Numbered from the stretch's first letter, positions 34,547 through 43,673 are shown. The stretch is 64,000 nt of DNA from JABMPR01 sp964508765 (GCA_964508765.1 CAZDVD010000014.1:3578-67577); one strand, 5' to 3'. Numbers and translations are program-made. The notes: a model not told the origin generated them from the letters alone.

Positions 34547-36445
34547 ATGCAATCTTTACACTTCATCGACTATAGCGTTATCATCATTTTCTTCCTGATT
34601 ATTTTTGGAATCGCTGCTTATTACACTCGCAAGGCGGGAGAGAGTACCAAAGAATTTTTCTTATCTGGTCGAAATATGCCCTGGTATATCGCAGGGACTG
34701 CTATGGTCGCTACCACCTTTGCCGCAGATACACCACTAGCCATAACGGAATTAATTGCAAGGAACGGGATAGCCGGTAACTGGTTGTGGTGGAATATGGC
34801 CATAGGCGGTATGCTAACTGTCTTCTTCTTTTCCAAACTCTGGCGTCGTGCCGATATCATGACAGATGTTGAGTTTGTAGAATTGCGTTATTCTGGGAAA
34901 GCGGCGGCAGTATTGCGAGGGTTTCGAGCTGTTTATCTTGGGCTATTTATGAATGCTATTGTCATGGGTTGGGTTAACAAGGCAATGGAGAAGATCTTCA
35001 AAGTAACCGTTCCTGAATTTGATCCCTTTTTGTTAGTCGTGATTGCTGCTTTTATCATTGCGATCTATGCCTCGGCCTCTGGCTTGCTTGGCACAGCGCG
35101 GACTGATAGTTTCCAGTTTATTTTCGCCATGGTGGGTTGCATTGTGTTAGCCGTCATCGTGGTTCAACTTCCTGAAATAGGAGGAGTTGTAGCTTTACAG
35201 GAAAAGTTGTCTCCACAAGTTCTGAATTTTTTCCCTCAAATTGGAACAATAAGTACGAAAGGTGTTACGGGCGGTGTCTTTGCCCTCTCATTGGGTGCCT
35301 TTTTCGCTCATATAGGACTTCAGTGGTGGTCCAGCTGGTATCCTGGATCTGATCCAGGTGGTGGCGGATATGTTGCCCAGCGCATGATGTCTACCAAGGA
35401 TGAGAAGAACAGCCAACTCGCCACCTTGTGGTTTACAGTGGCCCACTACACCTTACGTCCCTGGCCATGGATCCTTGTCGCCCTGGCAGCCCTGGTAATA
35501 TTACCAAGAGCCCAGAGTCCAGAACTCATCGAAGTTGAGAATCCTGTTTTATACCAGCAAGTTGTGCAAGCTTACGATGATAAAGTGAATATCCATAACG
35601 GTGATACCGCCTATGAGGCTCCGGAATTTCAAGCGATGTACGAGAAATATGAAAATACCGTCGATCCTGGGGTTATGTATCCCAAACTCATGGTGCGCTA
35701 TTTGCCCCCAGGGCTTCTGGGACTCCTAATCGCGGTATTTTTGGCAGCTTATATGTCAACAATTTCTTCCCAATTAAACTGGGGAGCCTCCTATCTAATC
35801 AATGATCTGTATCGTCGGTTTATGCGTCGTGATGCTGATGAAAAGCACTATGTCATGGTGTCCCGTATGGCCATTTTCTTCATGACCATTGTCTCGTTAT
35901 TGATTACACGATTATTTTTAACCACTATCTCTGGAGCATGGGAATTTATAATTAATGCCAGTGCTGGTATGGGTGCCGTCTTAATCCTGCGATGGTTCTG
36001 GTGGCGTATTAATGCATGGTCTGAAATCTCAGCCATGATTGCCCCTTTGGTTATTTACCCGATAGCTCGTTGGGGTTTTGGTTTGGAATCGCCCATTACA
36101 CTCTATCCCATCGTCTTTGGTACGACCATCGTCTGGCTAGTCGCAACCTATATTACCAAACCGGTTGATGAAACTCATCTCACTGCATTTTTTCGACGAA
36201 TTAGACCCGGCGGAATCGGATGGAAACCAATCAAAGCCCTTGCGCCTGATGTCATTCAAGACACTGGATATGGATTAACATTTATAAACTGGATATTGGG
36301 TATTGTCCTCATCTACGCATTTTTGTATGGATTTGGACAGGTCATATTCAAAAACTATCTCGTAGGATTCATGACTGTAGGGCTAGGTATAATTACTGGC
36401 GTTCTGATCAACTATAATCTTAAAAAGGTATCTGGGGGCGCTTAG
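34547..36445 (+). CDS. Sodium:solute symporter (SSS family)
   Basis: Secondary transporter of 632 residues with about 14 helices. The beginning FIDYSVIIIFFLIIFGIAAY, then KEFFLSGRNMPWYIAGTAMV and TTFAADTPLAITELI (about 57-71), which holds helix 2 residues of the sodium site, are typical. SASGLLGTARTDSFQFIFAM is the SSS signature region. A soluble insert of about 70 residues (about 320-385) lies between helices. The substrate is unknown; SSS proteins next to NamZ genes in Bacteroidota are candidate amino-sugar importers, so MurNAc or another sugar is possible. Confidence 0.9.
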   Translation: MQSLHFIDYSVIIIFFLIIFGIAAYYTRKAGESTKEFFLSGRNMPWYIAGTAMVATTFAADTPLAITELIARNGIAGNWLWWNMAIGGMLTVFFFSKLWRRADIMTDVEFVELRYSGKAAAVLRGFRAVYLGLFMNAIVMGWVNKAMEKIFKVTVPEFDPFLLVVIAAFIIAIYASASGLLGTARTDSFQFIFAMVGCIVLAVIVVQLPEIGGVVALQEKLSPQVLNFFPQIGTISTKGVTGGVFALSLGAFFAHIGLQWWSSWYPGSDPGGGGYVAQRMMSTKDEKNSQLATLWFTVAHYTLRPWPWILVALAALVILPRAQSPELIEVENPVLYQQVVQAYDDKVNIHNGDTAYEAPEFQAMYEKYENTVDPGVMYPKLMVRYLPPGLLGLLIAVFLAAYMSTISSQLNWGASYLINDLYRRFMRRDADEKHYVMVSRMAIFFMTIVSLLITRLFLTTISGAWEFIINASAGMGAVLILRWFWWRINAWSEISAMIAPLVIYPIARWGFGLESPITLYPIVFGTTIVWLVATYITKPVDETHLTAFFRRIRPGGIGWKPIKALAPDVIQDTGYGLTFINWILGIVLIYAFLYGFGQVIFKNYLVGFMTVGLGIITGVLINYNLKKVSGGA

Positions 36446-36447
36446 GT

Positions 36448-36552
36448 ATGAAAAAGTCAATTATTGTATCGCTGGCGATTGGCCTGGCAATTCTGACCCT
36501 AGGCTGCAACACCAGTGTTGACCACGAATACGCTTTCCCTCAACCGGAATAG
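36448..36552 (+). CDS. 34-residue lipoprotein, possibly a truncated gene
   Basis: ATG lies 2 bp after the symporter stop, and GGGGGCG lies just upstream. The peptide is MKKSIIVSLAIGLAILTLGC plus NTSVDHEYAFPQPE, a textbook lipoprotein signal with lipobox TLGC. Only 15 residues would remain after processing. It is either a real tiny lipoprotein linked to the symporter or the 5' stub of a longer lipoprotein gene cut by a TAG. If the TAG is skipped the frame closes 11 codons later. Confidence 0.6.
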   Translation: MKKSIIVSLAIGLAILTLGCNTSVDHEYAFPQPE

Positions 36553-36599
36553 GCAAAACCTTCCCAAGGATTTCTCATTGCGGTTTGATCTGTTAATAT

Positions 36600-36627
36600 C
36601 CAGGCTGGGATTTAAATCCCAGCCTGG
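36600..36627. repeat. 28-bp perfect palindrome
   Basis: CCAGGCTGGGATTT is followed directly by its reverse complement AAATCCCAGCCTGG, with no loop base. It lies in the gap between the small lipoprotein and the UMF1-type permease. No T-run follows, so it is a weak terminator at best. The arms resemble the stem at 29289 (CTGGAG...CTCCAG). Confidence 0.75.
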
Positions 36628-36766
36628 ACGATCAGTGTCAGCGCAAAAATTCCCTTCGCATATTAGAGTGGCAGCCTATATTGATCACGAAGTCTTAACA
36701 TCTCAGAAGCAAAAGAACCAATGACAGTTACAGCTTATGCTGTGATTGAATACAGGAGGATAACTC

Positions 36767-38107
36767 ATGGATAAAACCAAAAAAGGTATCTGGGGTTGGG
36801 CAATGTATGATTGGGCAAATTCAGCATTTGCCACCACAGTCATGGCTGGATTTTTCCCAATATTTTTTAAAAGTTACTGGAGTGCTGGAGCGGATGTCAA
36901 TGTCAGTACAGCACAATTAGGTGCTGCCAACTCCATCGCCAGTCTTATCGTTGCATTAATGGCTCCCATTTTGGGCGCTATCGCCGATAAAGGTTCCGCC
37001 AAGAAGAAATTCCTGATCTTTTTTGCCTATCTGGGTGCCTTAATGTCTGCAGGCCTTTTCCTCGTGCAGGAAGGCAATTGGCAGATGGCTATCTTCGTTT
37101 ATATCATGGGTATTATCGGATTCTCAGGGGCCAACATATTTTACGATGCACTGCTTCCCAGTGTAACCTCTGAGAAAAATATTGATCGTGTTTCCGGTCT
37201 CGGTTTTGGAATGGGATATCTTGGAGGAGGCGTTCTCTTTGCCTTGAATGTAGCCATGACACTATTTCCTGAGACCTTTGGACTTTCCGGCGCAGCTCAG
37301 GCTGTTCGAATATCATTTCTGTCTGTGGCGATCTGGTGGGGTGTCTTCACCTTATTCACCATTTTCTGGGTAGAAGAAAAGAAAATTGTAAATAACCTTG
37401 GCGTGGTGGCCACGATCAAGGCCGGTTTCCAGCAATATCTGGATACTTGGAAAAAAATAAGGCATCTACAGACTGTCTCCATATTCCTATTAGCCTATTG
37501 GTTCTATATCGATGGTGTCGATACCATCATTAGAATGGCTGTGGATTATGGCATGTCCATTGGGTTCGAGTCAAACGACCTCATTATTGCTCTGCTTATT
37601 ACTCAATTCGTAGGATTTCCCGCAGCTATCATATTTGGAAGGCTGGGTGAAAAATGGGGTGTTAGAAAATCTATATATCTGGCGATATTCGCATATATCA
37701 TAATCACCTTTTATGGTGTTCTCATGACCAAGCCCATAGAATTCTATGCCCTTGCCATTGCGATTGGACTGGTTCAGGGTGGTATCCAGGCTTTGAGTCG
37801 TTCATACTACTCCAGACTGATACCCAAGGGACAGGAAGGCGAGTTTTACGGGTTCTATAATATGCTGGGAAAATTTGCAGCAATCCTTGGTCCGCTCCTC
37901 ATTGGTGTGGTAGGCTTAACCATCAAGGGAACCCTGGGACCGCTGGCAAGTACGCCAGAGCAGCAGATGGCTATCGGTCAAATTGCCTCCCGCTGGGGCA
38001 TTGGATCTGTTGTCTTACTTTTCGTTATCGGTGCTATTCTCTTCAAGTTTGTTGATGAAGAAGAAGGCAAGCGTGAAGCAGCTTATATTGAGAAACTCTC
38101 AGAATAA
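36767..38107 (+). CDS. MFS transporter, UMF1 family
   Basis: Permease of 446 residues with about 12 helices. GWAMYDWANSAFATTVMAGF (about 10-29) followed by FPIFF is the hallmark of UMF1/Atg22-like MFS proteins. GAIADKGSAKKKFL is the helix 2-3 loop, and QGGIQALSRSYYSRLIPKGQ (about 330-349) the matching second-half loop. AGGAGG precedes the ATG and a terminator follows. The family's substrates in bacteria are unknown; Atg22 exports amino acids from vacuoles. Its position at the end of the wall-recycling region suggests uptake or efflux of a turnover product. Confidence 0.9.
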   Translation: MDKTKKGIWGWAMYDWANSAFATTVMAGFFPIFFKSYWSAGADVNVSTAQLGAANSIASLIVALMAPILGAIADKGSAKKKFLIFFAYLGALMSAGLFLVQEGNWQMAIFVYIMGIIGFSGANIFYDALLPSVTSEKNIDRVSGLGFGMGYLGGGVLFALNVAMTLFPETFGLSGAAQAVRISFLSVAIWWGVFTLFTIFWVEEKKIVNNLGVVATIKAGFQQYLDTWKKIRHLQTVSIFLLAYWFYIDGVDTIIRMAVDYGMSIGFESNDLIIALLITQFVGFPAAIIFGRLGEKWGVRKSIYLAIFAYIIITFYGVLMTKPIEFYALAIAIGLVQGGIQALSRSYYSRLIPKGQEGEFYGFYNMLGKFAAILGPLLIGVVGLTIKGTLGPLASTPEQQMAIGQIASRWGIGSVVLLFVIGAILFKFVDEEEGKREAAYIEKLSE

Positions 38108-38126
38108 GTTTCCTCATCCTCGATTT

Positions 38127-38158
38127 TTAAAAGCCTCGGATGTTTCCGGGGCTTTTTT
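38127..38158 (+). terminator. Rho-independent terminator after the UMF1 permease gene
   Basis: AAAAGCCTCGG, loop ATGTTT, CCGGGGCTTTTTT: an 11-bp stem containing one T-G wobble and ending in a T-run, 20 bases after the stop. Confidence 0.88.
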
Positions 38159-38238
38159 ATTCAACTCAATGTGGACTCCGATATTTATTTCTGTCCCGCC
38201 TGAACCGCTTATATTTGCACCGAAAGGATTTTACGAAC

Positions 38239-38547
38239 ATGAAAATTTTAGAACTGATCCAACTTCCAGTAGGTGTTGCTATTCGCTGGGATGATGGTGA
38301 TGAAGCGTTAATCGATTATCATAAACTCAGAGATGCCTGTCCCTGTGCGAATTGCTCAGGTGAAAGTGATCTCTTTGGACATAAAACCTTTGGCTTGCCC
38401 ATGCTTAAATCAGCCAGTACGTATGAATTGCAATCTTTCCACTGGGTTGGACACTACGCGGTACAATTCACCTGGGGAGACCGTCACGATGCAGGGATAT
38501 ATACTTTAAAGCTTTTAAAGGCTCTAGGTGAACCAGACGAAGCATAG
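38239..38547 (+). CDS. DUF971 (GBBH-like) domain protein
   Basis: Small protein of 102 residues. AAAGGAT precedes the ATG at 38239; the longer frame reads through the terminator. VAIRWDDGDEALIDYHKLRD leads to ACPCANCSGE (three Cys), then HWVGHYAVQFTWGDRHDAGI, the pattern of DUF971. In other proteins this domain is fused to Mrp/ApbC iron-sulfur carriers or to butyrobetaine hydroxylase. The Cys cluster suggests metal or Fe-S binding. It opens a short run of small genes. Confidence 0.88.
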   Translation: MKILELIQLPVGVAIRWDDGDEALIDYHKLRDACPCANCSGESDLFGHKTFGLPMLKSASTYELQSFHWVGHYAVQFTWGDRHDAGIYTLKLLKALGEPDEA

Positions 38548-38548
38548 C

Positions 38549-38788
38549 ATGTCTGCACATCAAGACTCAAATTTATTTGCGCGGATCATGGTGGCTGTTG
38601 TAGTCATCCTATCAAGTATGGGTTTTTATAGTATAGCCTGGGATATATGGAAAGGGCAGACAGTCTCAACCTTCGAAAAACTAGTGGCTACACTGCTGAT
38701 CATCTTGATTGTAGCTGCAATAGGATACGTCATTATTCAGCGCATTCAGATGCGAAAAACTGAAACCTTCAGGAGAGAAAAATGGTAG
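38549..38788 (+). CDS. Small two-helix membrane protein
   Basis: A 79-residue protein from ATG 38549, one base after the DUF971 stop; a GTG at 38528 is an alternative with AAGG before it. Two hydrophobic helices (about 14-33 and 43-62: LVATLLIILIVAAIGYVIIQ) and a basic tail. No family recognised. It overlaps the YbjQ-type gene by 7 bp. Confidence 0.65.
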   Translation: MSAHQDSNLFARIMVAVVVILSSMGFYSIAWDIWKGQTVSTFEKLVATLLIILIVAAIGYVIIQRIQMRKTETFRREKW

Positions 38789-39096
38789 CTTGGTATTCAA
38801 CAGAAACCGTTGCGGGGAAAACAATAAGTAAACATCTCGGCGTTGCTACTGGCAGCACCATACGAGCCCGAAATATTGGTCGGGATATTGTAGCCGGGCT
38901 GAGAACCCTGGTGGGTGGCGAACTTCCAGAATATACGGAAATGATGGCACATGCCAGAAATCAGGCCGTTGAACGCATGCTGACAAAAGCTGAAGAGATG
39001 GGTGCTGATGCAGTAGTGAGTGTCCGATTTTCCACAGCCATGGTCATGCAGGGAACTGCTGAAGTCATGGCATTTGGTACTGCTGTAAAATTTTAA
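38782..39096 (+). CDS. YbjQ/UPF0145 family protein
   Basis: A 104-residue protein of the YbjQ family, which forms pentamers. TETVAGKTISKHLGVATGST, then RARNIGRDIVAGLRTLVGGE, LPEYTEMMAHARNQAVERM and EEMGADAVVSVRFST give an end-to-end match to the family pattern. AGGAGAG precedes the ATG. Function is not established; a metal-binding or membrane-stress role is often suggested. It sits between the two-helix membrane protein gene and the TrmH gene. Confidence 0.9.
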   Translation: MVAWYSTETVAGKTISKHLGVATGSTIRARNIGRDIVAGLRTLVGGELPEYTEMMAHARNQAVERMLTKAEEMGADAVVSVRFSTAMVMQGTAEVMAFGTAVKF

Positions 39097-39106
39097 GATA
39101 CTGATA

Positions 39107-39757
39107 TTGAAGTCCAAACTGCCCACAGGAGAGATCGTAGGTACCATTACTGCAAAACGTCTGGATACAATCAAACGAGTTGTCAGTCATCGACAATTTG
39201 ACCTGACTGTCATTCTTGAAAATATTCATGACCCTCACAACGTGGCTGCCATCTTCAGATCGGCCGATGCCGTTGGAATTGATGAAGTTCAACTCCTGTA
39301 TACAAAAGAGAGCTTCCCTGAATTACACCCCAAAGTGACTACTGGAGGTGGGAAATGGGTCAAACAGAATAAATATCGCAATCCAGAGAAGTTGGCTGCA
39401 GATTTGAAAGAGAGAGGGTTCAAGATATATACAACCCATCTTAGCACAGATGCAGTATCCATCCATGATATTGACTGGACTCAACCCTCTGCTATTGTTC
39501 TGGGTAATGAAAATCGCGGGGTATCTTCCGAATTGACCAAGCTGGCCGATGGTAATATTGTCATTCCCATGTTTGGTATGGTAGAAAGCCTAAATGTATC
39601 CGTTGCCACTGCTGTCGTTCTCTTTGAAGCTTGTCGTCAACGAATCGTCAGTGGGAAGTATCCGAATCCAAACTCGAGTTCAGAATTTTTAGAACAGATG
39701 ACAGATGAGTGGGTAAACATAAAAATCAACAAACGCAAGAAACGGAATAGAGTTTAA
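39107..39757 (+). CDS. trmH: TrmH/SpoU family RNA 2'-O-methyltransferase
   Basis: SPOUT-class methyltransferase of 216 residues. Motif 1 is LENIHDPHNVAAIFRSADAV (about 37-56), motif 2 IVLGNENRGVSSEL and motif 3 IPMFGMVESLNVSVATAVVL (about 153-172), which forms the knot that binds SAM. Length and the short N-terminal helix before motif 1 match TrmH, the enzyme methylating G18 in tRNA, better than the longer RlmB. A TTG start is used 10 bp after the YbjQ-type gene. A basic C-terminus (KKRKKRNRV-like) fits RNA binding. Confidence 0.87.
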   Translation: MKSKLPTGEIVGTITAKRLDTIKRVVSHRQFDLTVILENIHDPHNVAAIFRSADAVGIDEVQLLYTKESFPELHPKVTTGGGKWVKQNKYRNPEKLAADLKERGFKIYTTHLSTDAVSIHDIDWTQPSAIVLGNENRGVSSELTKLADGNIVIPMFGMVESLNVSVATAVVLFEACRQRIVSGKYPNPNSSSEFLEQMTDEWVNIKINKRKKRNRV

Positions 39758-39848
39758 GCCGACTCTCAGCAAGTAGTTTCTATACGCAAGTTCGGTGTGT
39801 TAGGCTTATACTAGCAACCTGTCACCAACCCTCATAAGGAATTCCGTT

Positions 39849-40829
39849 TTGGTAAGCATATCTATCATAAAGACCAACCTGATTCAAAAACTCACTCTTC
39901 TTTCGCTTATAGCATTGATGGGCTTGTCGGCCGTAACAGCAGCCCCCTATAATCAAAGTCAGACTCTGCCTGGCATGGGTACGATTGCCTACATCAATGA
40001 ATCAAATGGCAGGGATGCCATTTTTATCAGGGATGGTGAAGGAGAAAATGTCATTTTTAATTGCGACTATGAGAATGAAATAGTGCTGACACCTTCAGTG
40101 AGTGGTGATGGAAAATTCATTTCTTTTCTGGTGGACAATGGCCGCAATCAAAAGGCAGTGCACATTTTGGGACCTATCCAGAAGGTAGAAGATGAATGGC
40201 AGGCAGAGGATCTCCTGGTCATGACCGTGAGAGGTGGAGCATGGCCGGTGATCAAAGATGGCAAATCAGTTTACATGTCAATGCCGGATCAGGCCTCCCT
40301 GTCTTCAGATGGTACCTCCAACATTTACTTGGTCAGTTCTGAGGAGATAGAACAGGTGAGTGACAATATGGGAATATCATCGCATATCTGGCCTCTTATC
40401 CATCCCGATGGTGAAGCACTAATTTATCGATATATACCTCAACCTGATGAAATGGGCGAAATTGATGAACCGGTAAAATCCGTGCTTTTTGATCTGAAGT
40501 CTGGAACCAGCACCATGCACTTTGTAAATCAATTTGTCTATCTGGAGCAGTGGACAGGCCTGGGAGAGATATTGTTTTCATTCAGAGATAAAGACCGGAA
40601 TGGGAATCGAATTTATGCCCTTTATAATCTGGAAACCAAAGAGATATACCGCAATAAATCACGACAGGGTTCGCTCTCAAGTGAGGGCCGATTTCTGGCA
40701 ACCATTCGCTCCGTGCCGGAGGGGAGTGTCAACTTTGATATTATCGTAACAGATCTGGTATCTAAAGTGGAAATCAACCTGACGCAGTCACCGAAAACGA
40801 GTGAAAGTCTCATCGGTTGGATTAAATAG
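39849..40829 (+). CDS. Secreted TolB-like beta-propeller protein
   Basis: Protein of 326 residues from a TTG start with AAGGAA 8 bases upstream. A signal peptide (about 12-32, LTLLSLIALMGLSAVTA) is followed by repeats of the TolB/WD40-like kind: GTIAYINESNGRDAIFIRDG, then TPSVSGDGKFISFLV, HPDGEALIYRY and ILFSFRDKDRNGNRIYALYN, ending SSEGRFLATIRS. About five blades are visible. It is probably periplasmic. There is no sorting domain. Function unknown; the propeller usually mediates protein or ligand binding. Confidence 0.78.
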   Translation: MVSISIIKTNLIQKLTLLSLIALMGLSAVTAAPYNQSQTLPGMGTIAYINESNGRDAIFIRDGEGENVIFNCDYENEIVLTPSVSGDGKFISFLVDNGRNQKAVHILGPIQKVEDEWQAEDLLVMTVRGGAWPVIKDGKSVYMSMPDQASLSSDGTSNIYLVSSEEIEQVSDNMGISSHIWPLIHPDGEALIYRYIPQPDEMGEIDEPVKSVLFDLKSGTSTMHFVNQFVYLEQWTGLGEILFSFRDKDRNGNRIYALYNLETKEIYRNKSRQGSLSSEGRFLATIRSVPEGSVNFDIIVTDLVSKVEINLTQSPKTSESLIGWIK

Positions 40830-40974
40830 TCGAATTCAGATCTTTTCTGTTTAGGTAACTTATTAATATATATTGAATTATCATTTTTTGCAGGTCAGGT
40901 AGAACACGGTCTTCATTGATCCATAAATTCCATTTAATATTTCATTTTCAACCCTTCTTTTAACAGCATAAACC

Positions 40975-41002
40975 TTGAGTCACGTGCGCCCCAAATTATA
41001 TT
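40975..41002 (+). promoter_or_regulatory. Candidate sigma-70 promoter for the saccharopine operon
   Basis: TTGAGT (40975-40980), a 16-base spacer and TATATT (40997-41002) lie 47 bases before the LKR start in an AT-rich 219-bp gap. The match is good but unsupported by other evidence. Confidence 0.4.
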
Positions 41003-41048
41003 ACATAACTTAATTTTATTGGGACCACTAAAGATAGGAAATTCGCTG

Positions 41049-42347
41049 ATGGCTGCTAAAATCGGAATCATAAGTGAACACAAACCTGGTGAAGGACGTA
41101 TACCCCTAACACCGCTTCAAATTAAACAATTGCATAAGGAGAATCCCGGTCTGACTATCACTGTCCAACCTTCTGCGCAACGGGTATTTCTGGATGATGA
41201 ATTTGCTTCACAGGATATCCCCATGTCCCAGGATATGACACCTGCAAATCTGGTGATGGCAGTGAAGGAAATCGATGTGAAGGATATCCATGCCAACCAG
41301 GCCTATCTCTATTTCTCCCACACCATTAAAGGGCAGGATTACAATATGCCCATGCTCCAACACATTCTGGATACCGGTGCTACTTTGCTCGACTATGAAC
41401 TGATTCGTGATGATAAAAATCGACGCCTCGTGTTTTTTGGCCATCATGCCGGTTTAGCCGGAATGGTGAATACCCTCTGGTCCTATGGTCAGCGTCTGAA
41501 AGTCCTGGGTGTTGAAAATCCCTTTCTACAGATTAAACAGGCTCAAGATTACAGCAACCTTGAGGAGATCAATCTTTCCCTGCAAATATTAGGTTCTGAA
41601 ATCAGTCGTTGGATGGCGGATAAACCTGCCGTGGTTATCGGCGTGACGGGCTATGGCAATGTTTCCCGAGGTGCCCAGGAAATCCTGGCCAATCTGCCCA
41701 TGCATGAGATGAGCCCGGAGGAACTGCTCAGTGCTGATCTGGATGCCCTTGGAGGTCAACTTATCAAAGTTGTCTTTAAAGAAGTTGATATGTTTGAGCC
41801 AATAGACCCTCAGTCTGATTTTGAACTGCAGGACTATTTCGATCACCCTGAAAAATATCAGGCCAAATTCCAGCCTTATCTCAAAAAAATGCACATGCTG
41901 GTGAACTGTATCTACTGGGATACCCCATATCCAAGGCTCGTCACGACAGAAGAGATCAAAACTCACTATGCATCGGATAAAACCCTCATGGTCGTCGGTG
42001 ATATCACCTGCGATATTGATGGTGCCGTTCAATTCAATACGGGGTCAACATTGAGTCCAGATCCTGTATATATCCATGATATCAACACGGGTGAACGGAA
42101 GATGGGTTTTGAAGGGGAAGGTCCTCTGGTTATGGCGGTGGACAATCTACCTACTGAATTGCCCAGAGAAGCCTCTGAGGCCTTTGGTGAGGCGCTCATT
42201 CCATTTGTGCCTGCCATGGGTGCCTGTGACTATTCTGAACCCTTTGAGAGCCTGAATCTCCCATCAGAAGTAAAAAGAGCTGTCATTGCCCATGCTGGAA
42301 AATTGACACCTGATTTTGAATACATAAAAGAATTTATGAAGGTCTAA
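41049..42347 (+). CDS. Lysine-ketoglutarate reductase-type saccharopine-forming enzyme
   Basis: Protein of 432 residues resembling the N-terminal half of the eukaryotic bifunctional enzyme AASS. It would condense lysine with 2-oxoglutarate to saccharopine using NADPH. GIISEHKPGEGRIPLTPLQI is the alanine-dehydrogenase/PNT N-terminal motif, VFLDDEFASQDI follows, and AVVIGVTGYGNVSRGAQEIL (about 197-216) is the nucleotide-binding loop. The start ATG 41049 has AGGAA upstream. The next two genes encode the following steps, which makes the assignment firm. Confidence 0.85.
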   Translation: MAAKIGIISEHKPGEGRIPLTPLQIKQLHKENPGLTITVQPSAQRVFLDDEFASQDIPMSQDMTPANLVMAVKEIDVKDIHANQAYLYFSHTIKGQDYNMPMLQHILDTGATLLDYELIRDDKNRRLVFFGHHAGLAGMVNTLWSYGQRLKVLGVENPFLQIKQAQDYSNLEEINLSLQILGSEISRWMADKPAVVIGVTGYGNVSRGAQEILANLPMHEMSPEELLSADLDALGGQLIKVVFKEVDMFEPIDPQSDFELQDYFDHPEKYQAKFQPYLKKMHMLVNCIYWDTPYPRLVTTEEIKTHYASDKTLMVVGDITCDIDGAVQFNTGSTLSPDPVYIHDINTGERKMGFEGEGPLVMAVDNLPTELPREASEAFGEALIPFVPAMGACDYSEPFESLNLPSEVKRAVIAHAGKLTPDFEYIKEFMKV

Positions 42348-42356
42348 ATAAACTCA

Positions 42357-43673
42357 ATGAACAAACACGTACTTATTCTGGGGGCTGGTCTCGTATCTCA
42401 GCCAATAATCGACTATTTATTTAAGAACACTGATTTTAACCTGACCGTCGCTGACATCATTGAGGAAAATGCTGCCAAAGCCATAGCTGGCAACCCCAGG
42501 GGAAAGTCAGCTGCCCTGGATGTGAATGATGCCGACCTACTCGGCGCATTGGTAGCTGATTCTGATCTGGTAGTTTCGCTTCTGCCATACGTCCTCCATA
42601 GCGTCGTTGCCAGGCATTGTCTGCAAGCTGACAAACATATGGTCAATGCATCTTATGTTTCAGAAGAAATGAAATCATTTGATGCCGAAGCCCGTGAAAA
42701 AAACTTACTGTTCCTCTGTGAAATTGGACTTGATCCTGGTATTGACCATATGTCAGCCATGCAGATCATCCATGATGTGCAGAAACGTGGAGGCAAGGTA
42801 GATGAATTTGTCTCAGTGTGTGGTGGTTTACCTGCACCTGAAGCAAATACAAACCCCTTTGGCTACAAATTTTCCTGGAGTCCCAAGGGTGTTCTGCTGG
42901 CAGGTAATAATCCTGCCCAATATATCGATGGGGGTACTTTAAAGGAGATCAGCGCCAGGGACTTATTCCATTCAACTTCCCCTATGGAAATTGATGGACT
43001 GGAATTTGAGGCATATCCCAATAGGGATTCGACTGCATATGAGCAGATCTACGGGTTGGAAGGCATCAATCTCCTCATGCGCGGAACCTTGCGCTATGCA
43101 GGCTGGCATAAGCTCATCCTGGCTCTAAAAGCCTTAAACCTGTTAACAGAATCTTCAGTTCCAGAAGGCCCAACGAGTTATGCTGAAATACTCGCAAAAA
43201 TTAATGGGTTGAATGCGGGTTCCGTTCGGATAGAGGTTGTGGCTAAATTAGGTGTTGCAGAAGATGACGAAGTGATTGAGGCGCTTGATTGGCTAGGTCT
43301 CTTCGATGCTAAGAGTACTGAATTCTCAACAACCAAGGCCATTGACATGCTGGCAGAAGCCATGAAGGAAAAAATGGCATATGAATCTGGCGAGCGGGAT
43401 ATGGTCGCTCTACAACACAGATTTAAGGCAAGTTTTCCCGACCATAGCGAGGAGATTACCTCTACGCTCATTGACTTTGGAATTCCCAATGGCAATAGCT
43501 CCATGGCGCGTACGGTATCATTGCCTCTGGCTATTGCAGTAAAACTCATTCTAGATGGAAAAATCAATTTGAGAGGCGTACAAATTCCTGTGGATCCCAT
43601 CATTTATGAACCCGTATTATCAGAATTAAAGACGCTTGGCATCAAATTTTCGGAAGAAATTGTGAAAAGCTAA
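42357..43673 (+). CDS. Saccharopine dehydrogenase (glutamate-forming)
   Basis: Protein of 438 residues matching the C-terminal half of AASS. HVLILGAGLVSQPIIDYL (4-21) is the NAD-binding loop and parallels the GSGYVSEP motif of AASS. CEIGLDPGIDHMSAMQII (about 121-138) and GGLPAPEANTNPFGYKFSWS are the substrate-site blocks. It oxidises saccharopine to glutamate and alpha-aminoadipate semialdehyde. The gene starts 9 bp after the LKR gene. Having LKR and SDH as separate adjacent genes, rather than fused, is the usual bacterial arrangement. Confidence 0.9.
   Translation: MNKHVLILGAGLVSQPIIDYLFKNTDFNLTVADIIEENAAKAIAGNPRGKSAALDVNDADLLGALVADSDLVVSLLPYVLHSVVARHCLQADKHMVNASYVSEEMKSFDAEAREKNLLFLCEIGLDPGIDHMSAMQIIHDVQKRGGKVDEFVSVCGGLPAPEANTNPFGYKFSWSPKGVLLAGNNPAQYIDGGTLKEISARDLFHSTSPMEIDGLEFEAYPNRDSTAYEQIYGLEGINLLMRGTLRYAGWHKLILALKALNLLTESSVPEGPTSYAEILAKINGLNAGSVRIEVVAKLGVAEDDEVIEALDWLGLFDAKSTEFSTTKAIDMLAEAMKEKMAYESGERDMVALQHRFKASFPDHSEEITSTLIDFGIPNGNSSMARTVSLPLAIAVKLILDGKINLRGVQIPVDPIIYEPVLSELKTLGIKFSEEIVKS

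Noticed and set aside
38140..38238. N-terminal extension of the DUF971 frame
   Set aside because: It runs through the preceding terminator hairpin; the internal ATG at 38239 has a ribosome binding site and matches the domain start.
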